Below, in pieces: positions 50,142-60,200 of a DNA stretch of 64,000 bases; positions within the stretch are counted from its first letter, which is position 1; each line of letters opens with the position of its first letter. Source of the DNA: JBGSPQ01 sp964346765 (lineage in GTDB: Bacteria; Patescibacteriota; Gracilibacteria; UBA1369); assembly GCA_964346765.1 (NCBI GenBank), contig CAYFWB010000002.1:62001-126000 (forward strand). Direction: 5' to 3'. The notes beneath the pieces were generated by a model. It was not told the DNA's origin. It searched no databases and worked only from the letters and a program-made list of their open reading frames with translations. The translations under genes and the position numbers were made by a program.

Positions 50142-50948
50142 TTGATGAAGAGAATCTTTTTTAAAGAACTAGAAGCGTTTCAGTTTCATTTAATGCAAAA
50201 ATTTTCGGATCAGGTTGAACACGCGGTTTTTTCAAGGAAAGGAGGAGTCAGTATTAAACCTTTTGATTCCTTAAACGTCCGCTTTGGAATTGGAGATGCT
50301 TATGAATCGGTCAAAAAGAATAGACGCATCATTTATGACTCACTGGACATCGCTTTTGCAAAACTGATTTCCGCCTACCAGACTCACAGTAAAAATGTAA
50401 AAATTATTGATAAGGATTTTGTCGATAATCATAAACCGGACCAGGAAATAGATAATGTTGATTCGCTAATTACGAACCAAAAAGATGTAGCTTTAATGGT
50501 TCAAGTAGCGGATTGTCAGGCAATTTTGATGTTTGACCCGATTAAACGGGTAGTCGCGGCAATTCACGCGGGATGGAAAGGTTTAAAACAGGATATCAAC
50601 GGCGAGACTATTGGTATTCTGAAAAATCAATTTGGAGTGGATCCAACAAATTTACTTGTCGGTATCGCGCCTTCCCTGGGACCTTGTTGCGCTTTCTTTT
50701 CAAAACCGGAGAAAGAACTGCCCGAATCTTTTCAAAAATTTGTTGATAAGGAAAAAAGGGTCGATTTATGGTCTTACAGTACGGAACAGCTTCAGCAGCA
50801 CGGTGTACGAAAAAACAATATTGAATTAGCCCGCGTTTGTACCCAGTGCGGAAACGGTCATTCGATTGAAGGGCCACACGGTTTTTTTTCTTTCCGAGGT
50901 GATAAAGGGATTACAGGTCGCTTCGGGGTTGTGATTGCTCTTCGATAA
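50142..50948 (+). CDS. Laccase-domain (YfiH/LACC1) purine nucleoside phosphorylase family protein
   Basis: 268 aa. Motifs are FSRKGGVSIKPFDSLNVRFG, the ligand-binding VADCQAILMFDP, IHAGWKGLKQDI, VGIAPSLGPCCAFF and CTQCGNGHSIEGPHGFFSFR. Members once called polyphenol oxidases act on purine nucleosides (adenosine deaminase/phosphorylase activities). A salvage role would fit the purine emphasis of the window. The gene overlaps the convergent O-antigen ligase gene by 38 bases. Confidence 0.9.
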   Translation: MMKRIFFKELEAFQFHLMQKFSDQVEHAVFSRKGGVSIKPFDSLNVRFGIGDAYESVKKNRRIIYDSLDIAFAKLISAYQTHSKNVKIIDKDFVDNHKPDQEIDNVDSLITNQKDVALMVQVADCQAILMFDPIKRVVAAIHAGWKGLKQDINGETIGILKNQFGVDPTNLLVGIAPSLGPCCAFFSKPEKELPESFQKFVDKEKRVDLWSYSTEQLQQHGVRKNNIELARVCTQCGNGHSIEGPHGFFSFRGDKGITGRFGVVIALR

Positions 50949-52896
50949 GCTGGTTAAGTAATTGTTCGGCGTCTCTGTAATTAGGTCTGATTTGAAGTGA
51001 TTTTCTAAGGTATATTTGCGCCTTTTGTCGCGCGTCCGTTCTGTCCGAACTTAAGTAAGCTTTGGCTATCTGATATGGATATAGAGGATTGTTCGGAGCT
51101 TTATTGAGGGCGGTATCAAGATCGGAGCTACCGGAGATGTAGTACTGTTCCTCTCCGGTCAAGGCGTGAATCTGAAATTCGGCAATTCCTTTATTGTAAT
51201 AGAGACTTGGATGATAATTGTTTAATTCTATTGCCTGTCTATACTTTTCCCGGGCTGTTAAAAGCATGTTTAATCGTTTCTGATAAGCACTGATCGGTTG
51301 AGCGTACTGAAGGGCAAAATCTCCGGTCGCTTGGTAATAGGCATATTCATAAGGCTGACTGACAACACCTTTTTCAAAATCCTGAAGAGCTTCTTCAATT
51401 TGATATTCGGATGCTTTTATTAGAGCGGATTTATAATAATATTCGGCCATTGCCTCACGCACGCTCCCTACCACTGCGAAAGGAATCAGAAGCAATAAGA
51501 AAAAAGCAACAACGCGTTTGTATAAAGGATTCAATTTAAGATGTTTTAATTGATCTTTATCTTCGGCCAAAAACAGAGCGGCGCCCAGGTAAATATAAAA
51601 GATGGACAGTGTTGAAATCACACCAAAGCTCACAAATACCTCGAATAAAAATACAAGTAAGGCTCCTTTAAGACCCAAAAGGCTATAATAATACGGTTTT
51701 TTTTGATTTTTTTTCAGCCCGCGTTTAATTCCGGAAAAGACATAAATAATGATTGCCAAAAATGTTACAAGACCTATCAGCCCCTGTGTCGCCGCAATGT
51801 TCAGGTATTCATTATGAGCGGCTTCGGGTGTTATGTGCGCTTCTTGATCACCTTCTTCAAGTGTTACATAATCAAGCCTCCTATACTGGCTATAGATGTC
51901 TCTATATGTTGATAGTCCATATCCAATTAAAGGACGGTCTTTAAGCATCTCCAACGCGCTTAACCACCAGCTAATCCTGTCCGGCATGTTCCCCCGCCCA
52001 ATGCTCTCTATGGTTGCTTCGGTTCTTTCAACAATCGAAATTTTCTTAACATCGTCCTTAAAGATTAAACCCGCGCCGATTGATACGGCGATGATGACAA
52101 ATATCGAGACGAGCCATTTGGAATAATTGAATTCTTTTTGGCGGATTTTTTTTACTAAAACTGAGCCCCCCATTATCAAGAGAGCCAATAAAAGCGCCAC
52201 TACCGCACCTCTACTGGCTGTCAAAAAAATCGTAATAAGATGTAACGCCAGTCCAGAAAAAAGAAGTATTTTGCCCCACTTTATCGGGATTTCCTTAATC
52301 AAAAACAATCCTAAAATAAAATTCATGGCCAAATACGATCCAAAATGATTGCCATGTCCGATTGTTCCAAAAACTCTGTCCGACGGATCCTGATTCCAGT
52401 TGTATTGTTCCTGCCAAATATTGAAATGTTGTAATATCCCGTAAACCGCTAACAAAGATGACGTAATGAGACTGATAATCAACAGCCTGCGTATGGCGTC
52501 TTTGTCCTTAAAATAATTGAATACGAAAAACGGTAAAACAAGTAAATTGATGATAGTGAATAAGCCCAAAAATCTGCTATGCGCCCCAAAAAGGCTTGTA
52601 AAAATTGATGATGAACAGATGGCGGTAAGAAGACAAACGGCGCCGTAAAGGCCTAAAAAAGCGTTCAATTTGCTCTTCTTATAACTGATTTTATTTTCAT
52701 TTAATGCTTTAAAACCCAGCAATAAAATTATTGAAAGTGTGATTAATCTTAGAACCAGTAGTTTTGGTTCACCGAATGTAGTGTAAAACGCAGGTGAAAA
52801 AACCGTCGGAATCAAAACGACCAGTGAATATAACAGAAAAGTTATCGCTCGGTCATACCATTTTTGCTTGATCTGTTTTGTTTTACGGGGATTCAT
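50911..52896 (-). CDS. O-antigen ligase/polymerase-like protein with C-terminal TPR repeats
   Basis: 661 aa. The first 470 residues are 10-12 membrane helices with the WaaL/Wzy core (GTIGHGNHFGSYLAMNFILG, LTASRGAVVALLLALLIMGG and the large loop RPLIGYGLSTYRDIYSQYRR). The last 170 residues are TPR-like repeats (YEYAYYQATGDFALQYAQPI, NPLYPYQIAKAYLSSD). In diderms such enzymes ligate O-antigen. In a probable monoderm they may glycosylate surface proteins or attach polymer to the wall. It begins a minus-strand glycan set with the sugar-phosphate transferase upstream. Confidence 0.9.
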   Translation of the reverse strand: MNPRKTKQIKQKWYDRAITFLLYSLVVLIPTVFSPAFYTTFGEPKLLVLRLITLSIILLLGFKALNENKISYKKSKLNAFLGLYGAVCLLTAICSSSIFTSLFGAHSRFLGLFTIINLLVLPFFVFNYFKDKDAIRRLLIISLITSSLLAVYGILQHFNIWQEQYNWNQDPSDRVFGTIGHGNHFGSYLAMNFILGLFLIKEIPIKWGKILLFSGLALHLITIFLTASRGAVVALLLALLIMGGSVLVKKIRQKEFNYSKWLVSIFVIIAVSIGAGLIFKDDVKKISIVERTEATIESIGRGNMPDRISWWLSALEMLKDRPLIGYGLSTYRDIYSQYRRLDYVTLEEGDQEAHITPEAAHNEYLNIAATQGLIGLVTFLAIIIYVFSGIKRGLKKNQKKPYYYSLLGLKGALLVFLFEVFVSFGVISTLSIFYIYLGAALFLAEDKDQLKHLKLNPLYKRVVAFFLLLLIPFAVVGSVREAMAEYYYKSALIKASEYQIEEALQDFEKGVVSQPYEYAYYQATGDFALQYAQPISAYQKRLNMLLTAREKYRQAIELNNYHPSLYYNKGIAEFQIHALTGEEQYYISGSSDLDTALNKAPNNPLYPYQIAKAYLSSDRTDARQKAQIYLRKSLQIRPNYRDAEQLLNQLIEEQSQPRSDL

Positions 52897-52913
52897 TGGA
52901 CGTCCCGTTAATT

Positions 52914-53570
52914 CTAATACGCTCCTTTACCCTTCCAAACAACAATAATCGTTTCCAGAATTATTTTCAAATCGAGCCATAATGAGCGGTTTACAATGTA
53001 GTACAAATCATACTCCACATTTTGATGTAATGGTAAATCTTTTCTTCCCCTTACCTGCCACAATCCCGTGATTCCCGGCCTTACAAGCAACCTAGTTTTT
53101 TCAAACTCCGTGTACTTTTGTACGATAAATTCCATTTCCGGCCGCGGACCCGCCAAAGACATTTCTCCTTTTAACACGTTTACGAACTGCGGGAATTCAT
53201 CCAGACTGGTTCTTCTTAACAATCTTCCTATTTTGGTGATTCTTTTATCGTCCAAAGAAACCGGCGCGTATTCCTGGCTGTCTGCATCAATAAACATTGT
53301 GCGAAATTTGTACAGCATGAACGCTTTTCCGTTTTTGCCAATCCTCTGATGTATGAAAACGGCGTTTCCTTTTGAATCGATTCTGATCAATAAAATAACT
53401 AAAATCCAAACCGGCGCTAACAGTATTATCGCGCTTAAAGAAAGCAATATGTCTATCAAGCGCTTTAGGATAAGGTATAAAGTTTGTGATTCAACTTTTT
53501 TTTGATAGTCGGTTTTCAATAGCGCGCTGAAATCCTGTTTTTTTAATTGTTGGATGGATGGGGTTTTCAT
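52914..53570 (-). CDS. Polyprenyl-phosphate sugar-1-phosphate transferase (bacterial sugar transferase)
   Basis: The enzyme starts repeat-unit assembly by moving a sugar phosphate onto undecaprenyl phosphate. The 218-aa minimal form has one re-entrant membrane helix (LLSLSAIILLAPVWILVILL), then QRIGKNGKAFMLYKFRTMF, the catalytic region SLDEFPQFVNVLKGEMSLAG, GPRPE, RPGITGLWQVRGR and DLYYIVNRSLWLDLKII. It depends on carrier recycled by UppP. An 18-nt tandem repeat (TTATTCTTCCGGTTTTGA) sits at its start, next to the GT2 stop. Confidence 0.94.
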   Translation of the reverse strand: MKTPSIQQLKKQDFSALLKTDYQKKVESQTLYLILKRLIDILLSLSAIILLAPVWILVILLIRIDSKGNAVFIHQRIGKNGKAFMLYKFRTMFIDADSQEYAPVSLDDKRITKIGRLLRRTSLDEFPQFVNVLKGEMSLAGPRPEMEFIVQKYTEFEKTRLLVRPGITGLWQVRGRKDLPLHQNVEYDLYYIVNRSLWLDLKIILETIIVVWKGKGAY

Positions 53571-53587
53571 TATTCTTCCGGTTTTGA

Positions 53588-54649
53588 TTATTCTTCCGGT
53601 TGTTCTTGCTCGAATTTTAAATAAGAAGATTGATTATTGCTGAGCCAACTGTGCATTTCTTCGGATCCGACTTTTTTCTTTTTCATGATGTCTCTGCGTT
53701 TTTTAAATGTTGAAGGGATCTGTGAAAGCATCTGTAACCATGATTTTATCAGGTACGGTTCACGTAAAATCACATAGCCGCAAACCAGAATTTCTTTCCA
53801 GGCAATTGGCAAAAAATCACGCATAAAACAGCCGGGTAGTTCGTTTTTAATTTGAGCGAGACGCTGATTTTTAAATGAATAGTATTTTTGCAGTTTGCTT
53901 AGTTTACTGCGGTTTTTCGCCACTTCCATGTGGGTAAACCTTTTTAAAACTCCGGTTCCCCTTCCGTGATTGGCGATGGCGACGGGGTGATAATAGCATT
54001 TCCATCCGGCCAGCCTGAGTCGCCATGAAATGTCGATATCTTCTTTGTACATAAAGAAATTTTCATCCAAATATTCATCTTTGTATTTAACGTCTTCCAG
54101 CGCGCTTTTTCTGTAAACGGGGCAGGCGCCGGATATTCCAAAAACCTCTTTGGGTTCGTCAAATTGTCCGCGGTCTTTCAGCCCCTGGCCGTCATCAATG
54201 AATCTTCTGTTTCTGTAAGAAAAAATTCCCACCGTGTCGATAAACTGGGTTTTATGGTCGTTTTCAAAATTGTATTTGTATATTTTACCCCCTATCGCGC
54301 CTATTTCTTTGTCTTCTTCCATTTTTTGGACGCATCTTTCTATGTACTGCGGCTCGAAAATTATGTCGGGATTAATAATCATAACGTACTCTCCGTTTGC
54401 CAGTTTAATTCCCTGATTCCCCGCTCCCACGTAACCGATGTTTTTTTCATTTTTAACCGCTGTTATATAGGGATAATTTTTCGTGACAAATTCGTATGAA
54501 TAATCCAGAGAATCGTTGTCGATAAAAAATATTTCTTTATTGATATATGTTTGCGAAGCTAGGCTTTCCAGGCAGGGCTTTAGGAATTTTTTTGTGTTAT
54601 AGTTGATGATTACGATACTGATGAGCGGTGCCGTCTTTTGATTATTCAT
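53588..54649 (-). CDS. Family 2 glycosyltransferase
   Basis: From ATG 54649 the product is 353 aa: PLISIVIINYNTKKFLKPCL, FFIDNDSLDYSYEFV, the DxD-like IINPDIIFEP, GISGACPVYRKSALEDVKYK and YKEDIDISWRLRLAGWKCYY. It is of the rhamnosyltransferase-like GT2 type and acts in the cytoplasm on lipid-linked intermediates. The frame is open 28 codons further upstream, but that would run toward the metK start. It belongs with the sugar-phosphate transferase and ligase downstream. Confidence 0.88.
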   Translation of the reverse strand: MNNQKTAPLISIVIINYNTKKFLKPCLESLASQTYINKEIFFIDNDSLDYSYEFVTKNYPYITAVKNEKNIGYVGAGNQGIKLANGEYVMIINPDIIFEPQYIERCVQKMEEDKEIGAIGGKIYKYNFENDHKTQFIDTVGIFSYRNRRFIDDGQGLKDRGQFDEPKEVFGISGACPVYRKSALEDVKYKDEYLDENFFMYKEDIDISWRLRLAGWKCYYHPVAIANHGRGTGVLKRFTHMEVAKNRSKLSKLQKYYSFKNQRLAQIKNELPGCFMRDFLPIAWKEILVCGYVILREPYLIKSWLQMLSQIPSTFKKRRDIMKKKKVGSEEMHSWLSNNQSSYLKFEQEQPEE

Positions 54650-54735
54650 TTTGATTGTGGCATCATAATTTGTGCTTTGAAAGTATAGCCTAAGATTTTG
54701 TTTATGTGTAATATAAGACAGCCTTAATTGCAAAT

Positions 54736-55863
54736 ATGAAAAATTATTTATTTACATCGGAGTCTGTGACAGAAGGGCATCCCGACAAAATCGCGGACCA
54801 AATTTCGGACGCTGTACTTGATGAGATTTTGCGTCAGGATCCTAAGGGGCGCGTGGCGTGTGAGACAATGGTTACAACGGGTCTGGTTTTGGTGGCGGGT
54901 GAAATTACCACGTCGTGTTATGTTGATATACCGAAAATCGCTCGCGGCACGATTGAAGAGATCGGCTATAACGATGCCTCTTACGGGTTTGATAATAAGG
55001 CCTGCGCTGTTTTAACGGCGATTGATGAACAGAGTCCCGACATTTCGATGGGTGTGGAGACGGGTGGAGCCGGTGATCAGGGGATGATGTTCGGTTTCGC
55101 GGTTAATGAAACGCCAGAACTGATGCCGCTACCTATTTATCTGGCGCACCGACTGACCGAGAAACTGGCGGAAGTTCGTAAAAAACGTGCTCTACCTTAT
55201 TTGCGGCCCGATGGAAAAAGCCAGGTTACGGTGGAGTATGAAGATGGAAAGCCGCTCCGCACGCATACCGTGGTTATTTCGTGCCAACATGGACCGGATA
55301 AAGCTCAGAAAGAGATCAGAGAAGATATTATTGAGCATGTGATTAGGCCGGTTTGCGGGGAATACCTTGATGATAAAACCATTATCCATGTGAATCCGAC
55401 AGGTAGATTTATTATCGGGGGGCCGCCGGGGGACTGCGGGCTGACGGGAAGAAAAACAATTGTTGATACTTATGGAGGGATAGGCCGCCACGGCGGCGGT
55501 TGTTTTTCGGGGAAGGATCCTTCCAAGGTGGACAGGAGCGCCTGCTATTTCGCTCGTTACGTGGCTAAGAACGTCGTGGCGGCCGGGCTCGCCGATAAAT
55601 GCGAAATCCAGGTTGCCTATGCTATTGGTGTAGTCGAACCCGTGTCTTTGAAAGTTGATACTTTTGGTACCGGGGAAAAAAACGATGACGCGATTCTGGA
55701 TATAGTTAAATCTAATTTCGATTTTACACCGGCAGGCATTATGCAAGAACTTGATCTGCGTCGGCCAATCTATAAAAAAACCGCTTCCTACGGACATTTC
55801 GGCCGCGAAGAACCGGCCTTCACCTGGGAGCACCTTAAAGGTAACCTTAAAGGTTACCTTTAA
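54736..55863 (+). CDS. metK: S-adenosylmethionine synthetase
   Basis: MetK makes SAM from methionine and ATP. 375 aa, with SESVTEGHPDKIADQISDAV, VTTGLVLVAGEI, MGVETGGAGDQGMMFGFAV, GRFIIGGPPGDCGLTGRKTI and GGGCFSGKDPSKVDRSACYF. The natural C-terminus FTWE is followed by HLKGNLKGYL, which is encoded by a palindromic repeat that also provides the stop codon. The enzyme should be unaffected. It pairs with ahcY 23 bases downstream. SAM users in the window include MiaB and the methyltransferase fusion protein. Confidence 0.97.
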   Translation: MKNYLFTSESVTEGHPDKIADQISDAVLDEILRQDPKGRVACETMVTTGLVLVAGEITTSCYVDIPKIARGTIEEIGYNDASYGFDNKACAVLTAIDEQSPDISMGVETGGAGDQGMMFGFAVNETPELMPLPIYLAHRLTEKLAEVRKKRALPYLRPDGKSQVTVEYEDGKPLRTHTVVISCQHGPDKAQKEIREDIIEHVIRPVCGEYLDDKTIIHVNPTGRFIIGGPPGDCGLTGRKTIVDTYGGIGRHGGGCFSGKDPSKVDRSACYFARYVAKNVVAAGLADKCEIQVAYAIGVVEPVSLKVDTFGTGEKNDDAILDIVKSNFDFTPAGIMQELDLRRPIYKKTASYGHFGREEPAFTWEHLKGNLKGYL

Positions 55864-55867
55864 GGTG
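55831..55867. repeat. Palindromic repeat at the metK 3' end
   Basis: A perfect 16-bp inverted repeat (CACCTTAAAGGTAACC and its complement) around TTAAA. It holds three overlapping ACCTTAAAGGT-type units. Its left arm and centre are translated as the last residues of MetK, and TAA in the right arm (55861-55863) is the stop. It could act as a transcription terminator or mRNA 3' stabiliser, though no long U-tract follows. Confidence 0.9.
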
Positions 55868-55886
55868 GATTTAATAACTCTATAAT

Positions 55887-57143
55887 ATGAAACTAAATTC
55901 ACAAAATTCGCAACTTATTTCACAGGGCAGAAAAAATCTGGCTCTGGCTGAATCGAACATGCAGGCTTTGATGGAGCTTAGGGAAAAATTTAAAAGGGAT
56001 AAAACTTTCAAAGGTGTACGAATCGGTATGGCTCTACACATAACAAAAGAGACGGGGGTGCTAGTGCGCACTTTGAAAGATGGCGGGGCGGAAGTGGCGA
56101 TTGCCTCTTGTAATCCTCTTTCGACGCAGGATGACGTGACGGCGGCTTTGGCGAAAGAAGAAGTGAATGTCTACGGATACAAAGGCGAATCGAAAAAAGA
56201 CTATTATTCTTTTTTGAAAAAGGTGGCAGCATTTAAACCGCATGTGACTATTGACGATGGATGCGACCTGGTGAATGAACTTCACAAAAAGGGTAACGAA
56301 AAACTGCTGAAAAATGTTATCGGCGGTTGCGAAGAGACAACTACCGGAATAATCAGGCTTCACTCCATGGAAAAAGCGGGTAAGCTGAAATATCCGATTA
56401 TGGCGGTTAATGACAACGATACTAAACATCTAATGGATAATTATTATGGGACGGGTCAATCCACGATTGATGGAATTTTAAGGGCCACGAATGTTCTGAT
56501 TGCCGGAAAAACAGTTGTGGTGGCGGGTTATGGAGATTGCGGAAAAGGCGTCGCGATGAGAGCAAAAGGGCTTGGAGCCAACGTTATCGTGACCGAAGTA
56601 AAATCCTTCCGTGCCCTACAGGCTCATATGGACGGACACCGCGTGATGCCAATGGCAGACGCGGCCCCTCTAGGTGACATCTTCGTCACCGTAACTGGAA
56701 ATTGCGAAGTGATCCGCTCGGAACACATGCAAAAAATAAAATCCGGCGCCATAATGGCAAATTCCGGCCATTTTGACATTGAAATCGACAAAAAATCGTT
56801 AAAAAAGATTGCAGTAAAAAGAGAACAAATCAGACCATTCATGGAAAAATTCGTGTTTAAAAGCGGTAAAGAACTTTACTTAATTGCGGAAGGAAGATTG
56901 GTGAATCTGGCGGCGGCGGAGGGGCATCCTTCGGAAGTGATGTCGATGTCTTTTTGCGGCCAGGCTTTGGCGGTGGAATACATTTTGAACAATTCAGCCG
57001 AATTAAAACCTGGAGTCCATTTGTTACCCGAAAATCTCGACGTAAAAATAGCAAAACTACAGTTGCAGGCAATGAATGTGAAAATTGACGCTTTAACGGC
57101 GAGGCAGAAACAATATTTAGCCGGCTGGAAAGAAGGCACCTAA
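55887..57143 (+). CDS. ahcY: Adenosylhomocysteinase
   Basis: AhcY hydrolyses S-adenosylhomocysteine, removing the product inhibitor of methyltransferases. 418 aa with VTIDDGCDLVNELH, GGCEETTTGIIRLH, NDNDTKHLMDNYYGTGQS, the NAD loop GYGDCGKGVAMRAKGLGA, GHFDIEID and the ending LTARQKQYLAGW. It lacks the plant/animal insertion, as in archaeal and Thermotoga-type enzymes. With metK it forms a SAM cycle pair. A palindromic repeat follows the stop. Confidence 0.96.
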   Translation: MKLNSQNSQLISQGRKNLALAESNMQALMELREKFKRDKTFKGVRIGMALHITKETGVLVRTLKDGGAEVAIASCNPLSTQDDVTAALAKEEVNVYGYKGESKKDYYSFLKKVAAFKPHVTIDDGCDLVNELHKKGNEKLLKNVIGGCEETTTGIIRLHSMEKAGKLKYPIMAVNDNDTKHLMDNYYGTGQSTIDGILRATNVLIAGKTVVVAGYGDCGKGVAMRAKGLGANVIVTEVKSFRALQAHMDGHRVMPMADAAPLGDIFVTVTGNCEVIRSEHMQKIKSGAIMANSGHFDIEIDKKSLKKIAVKREQIRPFMEKFVFKSGKELYLIAEGRLVNLAAAEGHPSEVMSMSFCGQALAVEYILNNSAELKPGVHLLPENLDVKIAKLQLQAMNVKIDALTARQKQYLAGWKEGT

Positions 57144-57148
57144 ACCGC

Positions 57149-57181
57149 AAACCACCTTAAAGGTTACCTTTAAGGTGGTTT
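57149..57181. repeat. Palindromic repeat after ahcY (terminator-like)
   Basis: 16-bp arms (AAACCACCTTAAAGGT and its complement) around a single T. The A-rich left and T-rich right flanks make it terminator-like in both directions. It lies between the convergent ahcY and the methyltransferase-GT gene. Confidence 0.9.
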
Positions 57182-57204
57182 TGCACTTTTTATGCACAAT
57201 CCCG

Positions 57205-57239
57205 CTCCTCACCTTAAAGGTAACCTTTAAGGTGAGGAG
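57205..57239. repeat. Palindromic repeat overlapping the GT fusion gene's stop
   Basis: 17-bp perfect arms (CTCCTCACCTTAAAGGT and its complement) around a single A. On the minus strand the last codons of the adjoining gene (Ser-Ser-Pro-stop) lie in the right arm, with the stop TAA at 57227-57229. It is the second copy within 60 bases. Confidence 0.9.
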
Positions 57240-60200
57240 ATTTTATCCATAACGCGAAGGCTGAAGTCCAAACGTTCCAGCGATAAATTCGGGTTGTAGT
57301 AGGGATCTCCGTTCTGCAGTATATGGCGGTGCTCGCGTTGCATGTGTTTGACTTCTTCAAGACTCACATCGTATCCCCTGCTCAAAGATTCATGATGATA
57401 AAGCTGTGCATAAGGAGTGTAAACAATTAAATACCCCTTCGATCTTAATCGCAAACAAAAATCCACGTCATTAAAAGTCACAGCAAGATTGTTTTCATCA
57501 AGCCCACCCATATTTAAATATAAATCTCTGCGCGTCATCATGCATGCTCCCGTGACCGCGCTGTAATTTCTTATCACGTCGGCCTGCCCAAAATATCCTA
57601 AATCGTCGCGACTTTTTTTTAAAAATGATGAATTGGCTATTCCTCCCACTCCAACCAAAACGCCCGCGTGTTGGACAAGATCGTTCGGGAAAAACAATTT
57701 AGCACCAACTGCGCCCACTTCCTTTCTTTGCGAGTGTTCCAGCATGGCCTCTATCCAGCCCGGGGTTATGACTTCCGTGTCGTTATTTAAAAGCACCAGA
57801 TATTCCCCTTTGGCGTGCCGGGCGGCGAAATTATTAATGGCCGCGAAGTTGAAAGACTCCATGTATTCAAGCTTTTTGATTTTGCCATGAGTCAGGGAAA
57901 GCAGATATTCTTTTGTTTCCAGAAGTTCGCTTTTATTATCGACCAACAAAATTTCAAAATTAGAATAAGTAGTTTTTTCAAGGATGCTTCGCAGACATTT
58001 TTTCAATGTAGCCGCCTGATCCTTAAAAGGGATAATAATGCTTACAAGCGGTTCCCCCTCTATTTCTCTAATAACTCTGTATGATCCTTTCCAGACTCCA
58101 TCCACAACGCGCCCTGCCACCCCTCTTCTTTTTAACACCGATTCAACCGCCTTTTTACCCGCTTCAAAAGCGTACGGTTTGGCATTAACATCCGCCGCCG
58201 CGGACCCCGGAATTTTTCTCCAATGATATAAAATTTTCGGAATATGTTTGATGCTATGCGTTTTTTCAGTAAAACGTAAAACCAGATCATAATCTTGACT
58301 ACCGTCATACTTTTCTCTTAAACGACCGATTTCATCAATAATTTTTCTTCGATACACCGCCAAATGGCAGATATAATTTTGTGAAAGCAGAAGATCGGGT
58401 GACCAGTCAGGTTTAAAAAACGGATCGCACAATTCTCCGTTTTCGCCAATCTTGTCCTCATCGCTGTAAACCAGGTCGTAACGCGCCCCCTGCAAACTCT
58501 TAACCACCTCATAAAGCGCGTCTTCGTTCAATTCATCGTCGTCATCCAAAAAAGTCACGTAAGCCCCCGTGGCAAGCCTTAAAGCGTCATTGGTGGCTTT
58601 TACAATCCCCCCGTTATGCTGTCTTTGAACAAATTTAATTCTCCTGTCCGAAGCTGCCAAAGATGTCAGCAAACCAGTCAGTTCTTCACTACCCGACGCG
58701 TCATCGCAAATACACAGTTCCCAACGCGAATACCATTGCCCTCTGACGCTTTCAACCGCTTTAACAAGCCATTTTTCTTCAACCATGTAAACCGGCATCA
58801 CCACACTGATCACCGGACTGTATTTAAAATTATTAATTTCGTTTTGGGCGGAAATTCTGGCTCTATAATTCTGTTTATTCTTTTCCAGGTATAAATCGTA
58901 CGGCTCCTTTTCAACCTGAAGCGCCGGTTGTTTTTTTACCTTTCGAATGACCCTTTTCATAAAAACGGCCGGCCCCAGAGTCGTTAAAACCTTAAACCCC
59001 CTTGCCGAAACGCCAAAAACACCTTCAACTCCCTGTTTAACTTTTGAATATCGCATCACCATTTTCCACGCCCGCGAATTAATGACTTTACGCAATGCGG
59101 ACCGATGATCGGCCAAATCCTCTTCCAGAGTGTTGATTCGCGCCGCGCGCAGGTTCAGCTCGGCGTTTTTTTCTTTCAGCATGTTTTCATTTTTCTCCAG
59201 TTGCAAACGCAGTTTAAGCTCTTCTATTTCTTTGTCTCTTAAAGCGAGCGTGTTTCTTTGGTTAAGTTCGGTTTCGCGGCTTAATAGTTCCAGCAGTTTT
59301 TCTTCGTTTCTTTTCAGTCGATCCGCGAAAGCCTCTCTTTCGGCAGTTATTTTCTTTAATAAATCGATTGTCCTTTCTTTTTCCTGAAGAAAATTGCGCG
59401 CCTCCAAAATCGCTTCTCGATAAGTTTCCACCGCTTTTCTGGCTTTTTCGATTTTTTCATTCAATTGAGTCATCTCTTGTTCTTTGGCCCGCAAAAGCGC
59501 GGCCGAATGTTCTTTATGAGCCACGGCCTCCTCGTACTCTCTGCGAAGCGTGTTAAGTGTTTCCTGAAGCGCTCCGAACTGATTGTTTTCTTGGTTGAAT
59601 TTTGATTCCACCATCGCCAATTTATCCCTTTTTTCTTCAATGACCACGCGTAAGTCCTTGAATCCCTTTTCCAGAAGTTCCATAAATTTTTCGGGGTTCC
59701 ATTTATGCAGTTCGTTAAGCTCTTCCATTACGGTTTTTTCCGGCAATGCCCCGTCTTTGGCAATAATATAAATTGTCCTGTAAGTGGGAGTTCTTAAGTT
59801 CCCCATTTCATAAAGATTTTTGTTAAAGAATTGATTAAACTCGTGTTTTGCGTCTTCAAGATCCTGTTCGTACTGGGTTCCGGTGTAAAGCTGTTGAATG
59901 TACCAGTTCATTAAATTCCCCTCTTTAACTTTGAAAAATTCAGCCCCCTCTTTTTCCAAAATTTCATCGATTTTGTCTTCGGGCGGCAATCCATAAAACT
60001 TATGTTCGTTCAAAAAAGGGTGTTCATTTCCCGAAACGCTCTTGTATTGATTACCGATTATTTCTTCAGCTTTAGAAATCAGACCGTTTCCACAGGGAAT
60101 ACCAAGTATCAGATAATTCTTTGAAACACGAAGCATTTCGCGAATCGCGGGAGCCCTGAACGGCTTATCAATATGTTCCAACATGTCGGTTGAAATGACC

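Noticed and set aside
53571..53606. 18-nt tandem repeat at the GT2/sugar-transferase junction as a regulatory site
   Set aside because: It is a simple duplication of the last codons and stop of the GT2 gene; slippage explains it.
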